From NCBI GenBank assembly GCA_022402465.1, contig JAKRSH010000014.1:124001-188000 (forward strand): DNA of 64,000 nucleotides, in the 5' to 3' direction. The notes below the pieces were generated by a model. The model made no database searches and had not been told where the DNA came from. It saw only the letters and a list, made by a program, of their open reading frames with translations. Both the position numbers and the translations under genes were made by a program. This DNA comes from Leptospiraceae bacterium. GTDB taxonomy: Bacteria > Spirochaetota > Leptospiria > Leptospirales > Leptospiraceae. This document shows, in pieces, positions 62,799 to 64,000 of the stretch; the stretch's first letter is position 1; each line of letters opens with the position of its first letter.

Positions 62799-63778
62799 TA
62801 TTGACTTGGTAGATAAGAAAAATACACGTCTGTACTAAATGGAATCTCTTTAGAAAAATAGACATTAACTTCTACTGGAAAGCTTTTTAATGCTGGAATT
62901 TTATAATTTTCCTTATCAGATGCTAGATATTTTCTTTCTAATCCAATTATCAGTCCATCTTTGTTCCGCATAACAATTATAATCTGCGGAAAGCCAATAA
63001 TAGAATTTGTTTTATTGATGAAATTTGTTTTGTAAGTCATAGTATAATTTGATTTTGTCCAGCGTCCTGTTCCAAATGAAACTTGAACATCTTGGATATT
63101 ATCATTATAAAAAGGCTCACTGTCTGCATAGAAAAACAACTCTCCTTTTCCATCCCATCCTTTTACATAAATTTCAAAAGGTACTTTTTCACCTGGCAAA
63201 GTGAACGCATTATAAGAACTTCCTTCATAGTATTTCGTAGAATCCTTTTCTAAAGTAACCGAAACTCTGATTGGACCGAGAGTTTTAGAAGTAACATTTT
63301 CAACGATGCCAAAAATCTTGACATCATTTCCTGAATTAAGAATTGAAAACTCATTTATGTTTCCTATCGTTTCACTAGATGTTTCTACCTCATCGGTGGA
63401 GCCCGTATTTGCATTTGGTTCAGTCTCATCTGTTTCAGAGCTAGAGGATGAGTTCAAAGCAACTTCTATTTCTTCCATAATGCTATTGAAGAGATTTTTC
63501 TTCTCTTCTAGCCATAAACCAAAACTTTCCGTAATGTTTTGGTTGGTATCTTCGGTTGAAGAAATATTTGCACTAGGATTGGTCTCAGATGTGGTATCAT
63601 AATCTGAAAAATTGAAATAAGCATAGATTGCGCCTGCTATTACAAAGAGGAATAGGAAATTTTTTAGAGCACCGCCAATATTTCCAGCTGTGCTTCCTCC
63701 ATGTTCAAAAGTTTTCTGATCAGGAAAATACTTTCCTTCATGATCGTTATGTTTATATGGCTCTCTAAAATCTGTCAT
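62798..63778 (-). CDS. Single-pass membrane protein with FxLYD-like domain
   Basis: A 326-residue protein. It has a cytoplasmic N-terminus and one membrane helix (about 36-56: ALKNFLFLFVIAGAIYAYFN). A Ser/Thr/Glu/Asn-rich spacer follows (about 58-145). Then come two beta-sandwich-like units (about 150-225: KIFGIVENVTSKTLGPIRVSVTLE; about 240-326: KTNFINKTNSIIGFPQIIIV) of FxLYD type. Such domains are often found in envelope proteins of unknown function. The long acidic spacer would hold them off the membrane in the periplasm. Confidence 0.75.
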   Translation of the reverse strand: MTDFREPYKHNDHEGKYFPDQKTFEHGGSTAGNIGGALKNFLFLFVIAGAIYAYFNFSDYDTTSETNPSANISSTEDTNQNITESFGLWLEEKKNLFNSIMEEIEVALNSSSSSETDETEPNANTGSTDEVETSSETIGNINEFSILNSGNDVKIFGIVENVTSKTLGPIRVSVTLEKDSTKYYEGSSYNAFTLPGEKVPFEIYVKGWDGKGELFFYADSEPFYNDNIQDVQVSFGTGRWTKSNYTMTYKTNFINKTNSIIGFPQIIIVMRNKDGLIIGLERKYLASDKENYKIPALKSFPVEVNVYFSKEIPFSTDVYFSYLPSQ

Positions 63779-63964
63779 AGTGTACCCGACCTACCGTCTT
63801 ATACTTTCTATTGATACAAAATCTTTTGTCAATTATTAAATTCTTTCATTCTACCAGACTCAAGGATATTTTGCAAAATATAGCAATTTATTCGAAATTT
63901 GGTTTATTCAAATTATTTCTGTTAGGTGCTAATTTTATTAGCGAATTTGGAGAATGTTTATAAA

Positions 63965-64000
63965 ATGAAAAATTGGTTCCGTCTGGTGTATTTCCTTTCC
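63965..64000 (+). CDS. Start of a gene cut by the right edge
   Basis: Only the first 12 codons are visible (MKNWFRLVYFLS), hydrophobic and basic like the start of a signal peptide. GGAGAATG precedes it by about 11 nt. Nothing further can be said about function. Confidence 0.4.
   Translation, partial: MKNWFRLVYFLS

Noticed and set aside
1-64000. CRISPR array, IS element, prophage or integrase
   Set aside because: No spaced identical repeats, transposase motif, integrase or phage gene was seen on either strand by eye.

Overview
The window looks like chromosomal DNA of a Leptospira-type spirochaete, probably a free-living or saprophytic lineage. This is inferred from gene content and composition, not from a database match. 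The DNA is AT-rich. Many proteins are typical of Leptospiraceae: an adenylate cyclase with a DUF5939-like N-terminus and a small zinc ribbon, spirochaetal lipoproteins ending their signal peptides in Leu/Asn/Ser-Cys, numerous chemoreceptor-type proteins, a phasin-like protein and a RuvB of spirochaetal type. No insertion sequence, prophage, CRISPR array or integrase was seen. The region reads as ordinary chromosome with accessory regulatory and envelope genes between housekeeping genes.

Layout. 1-0.7 kb: 3' end of leuS. 0.85-3.6 kb: a HAMP-type chemoreceptor, a START-domain lipid-binding protein and a short-chain dehydrogenase. 3.6-8.6 kb (minus): a TonB-dependent receptor and two lipoproteins, with two sets of 11-bp-phased direct repeats resembling Pho boxes. 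9-17.6 kb: adenylate cyclase, phasin-like protein, paraoxonase-like lipoprotein, an overlapping response-regulator/sensor-kinase pair, pyrD and a TrmA/RlmD-type RNA methyltransferase. 17.6-25.1 kb: a six-helix chemoreceptor, an outer-membrane protein, argG, coaD, and an ammonium transporter fused to a chemoreceptor signalling domain. 25.2-31.8 kb (plus): a WYL regulator, a Cas4-like/DnaQ-like nuclease, esterase, secreted protein, S1/P1-phospholipase C-like protein, YHS and DoxX-like proteins. 32-38 kb: an Atg22/UMF1 transporter, a BFD-type ferredoxin, a RibD-type reductase, a transglycosylase, a TonB-C protein, ruvB and an HtrA protease. 38-40.6 kb: another chemoreceptor, a STAS protein and a P-II protein with a sigma-54-like promoter. 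40.8-47.6 kb (minus): an apparent five-gene run, phosphoglucosamine mutase, glmS, a GlmU-like beta-helix protein, an alpha/beta hydrolase and an acyl-CoA carboxylase beta subunit, headed by a tRNA-Val gene. 47.9-57.8 kb: rpsT, a run of unrecognised proteins ending in a thiolase-like protein and a bacteriohaemerythrin, a 7TM sensor kinase, a GHKL ATPase/tail-anchored pair and thrC. 57.8-64 kb: lepB, a class B PBP with PASTA domain, a Maf-type protein, a lipoprotein, an FxLYD-like membrane protein and the first codons of another gene.

The most notable items are the Amt-chemoreceptor fusion (with an apparently hairpin-covered ribosome binding site and an unlinked, probably RpoN-controlled P-II gene), the Pho-box-like control of the TonB receptor/lipoprotein genes, the WYL-nuclease pair whose PD-(D/E)xK site has lost its lysine, and the thiolase-like protein lacking its catalytic cysteine inside an uncharacterised operon. 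All functions are inferred from motifs read by eye; no similarity search was run.
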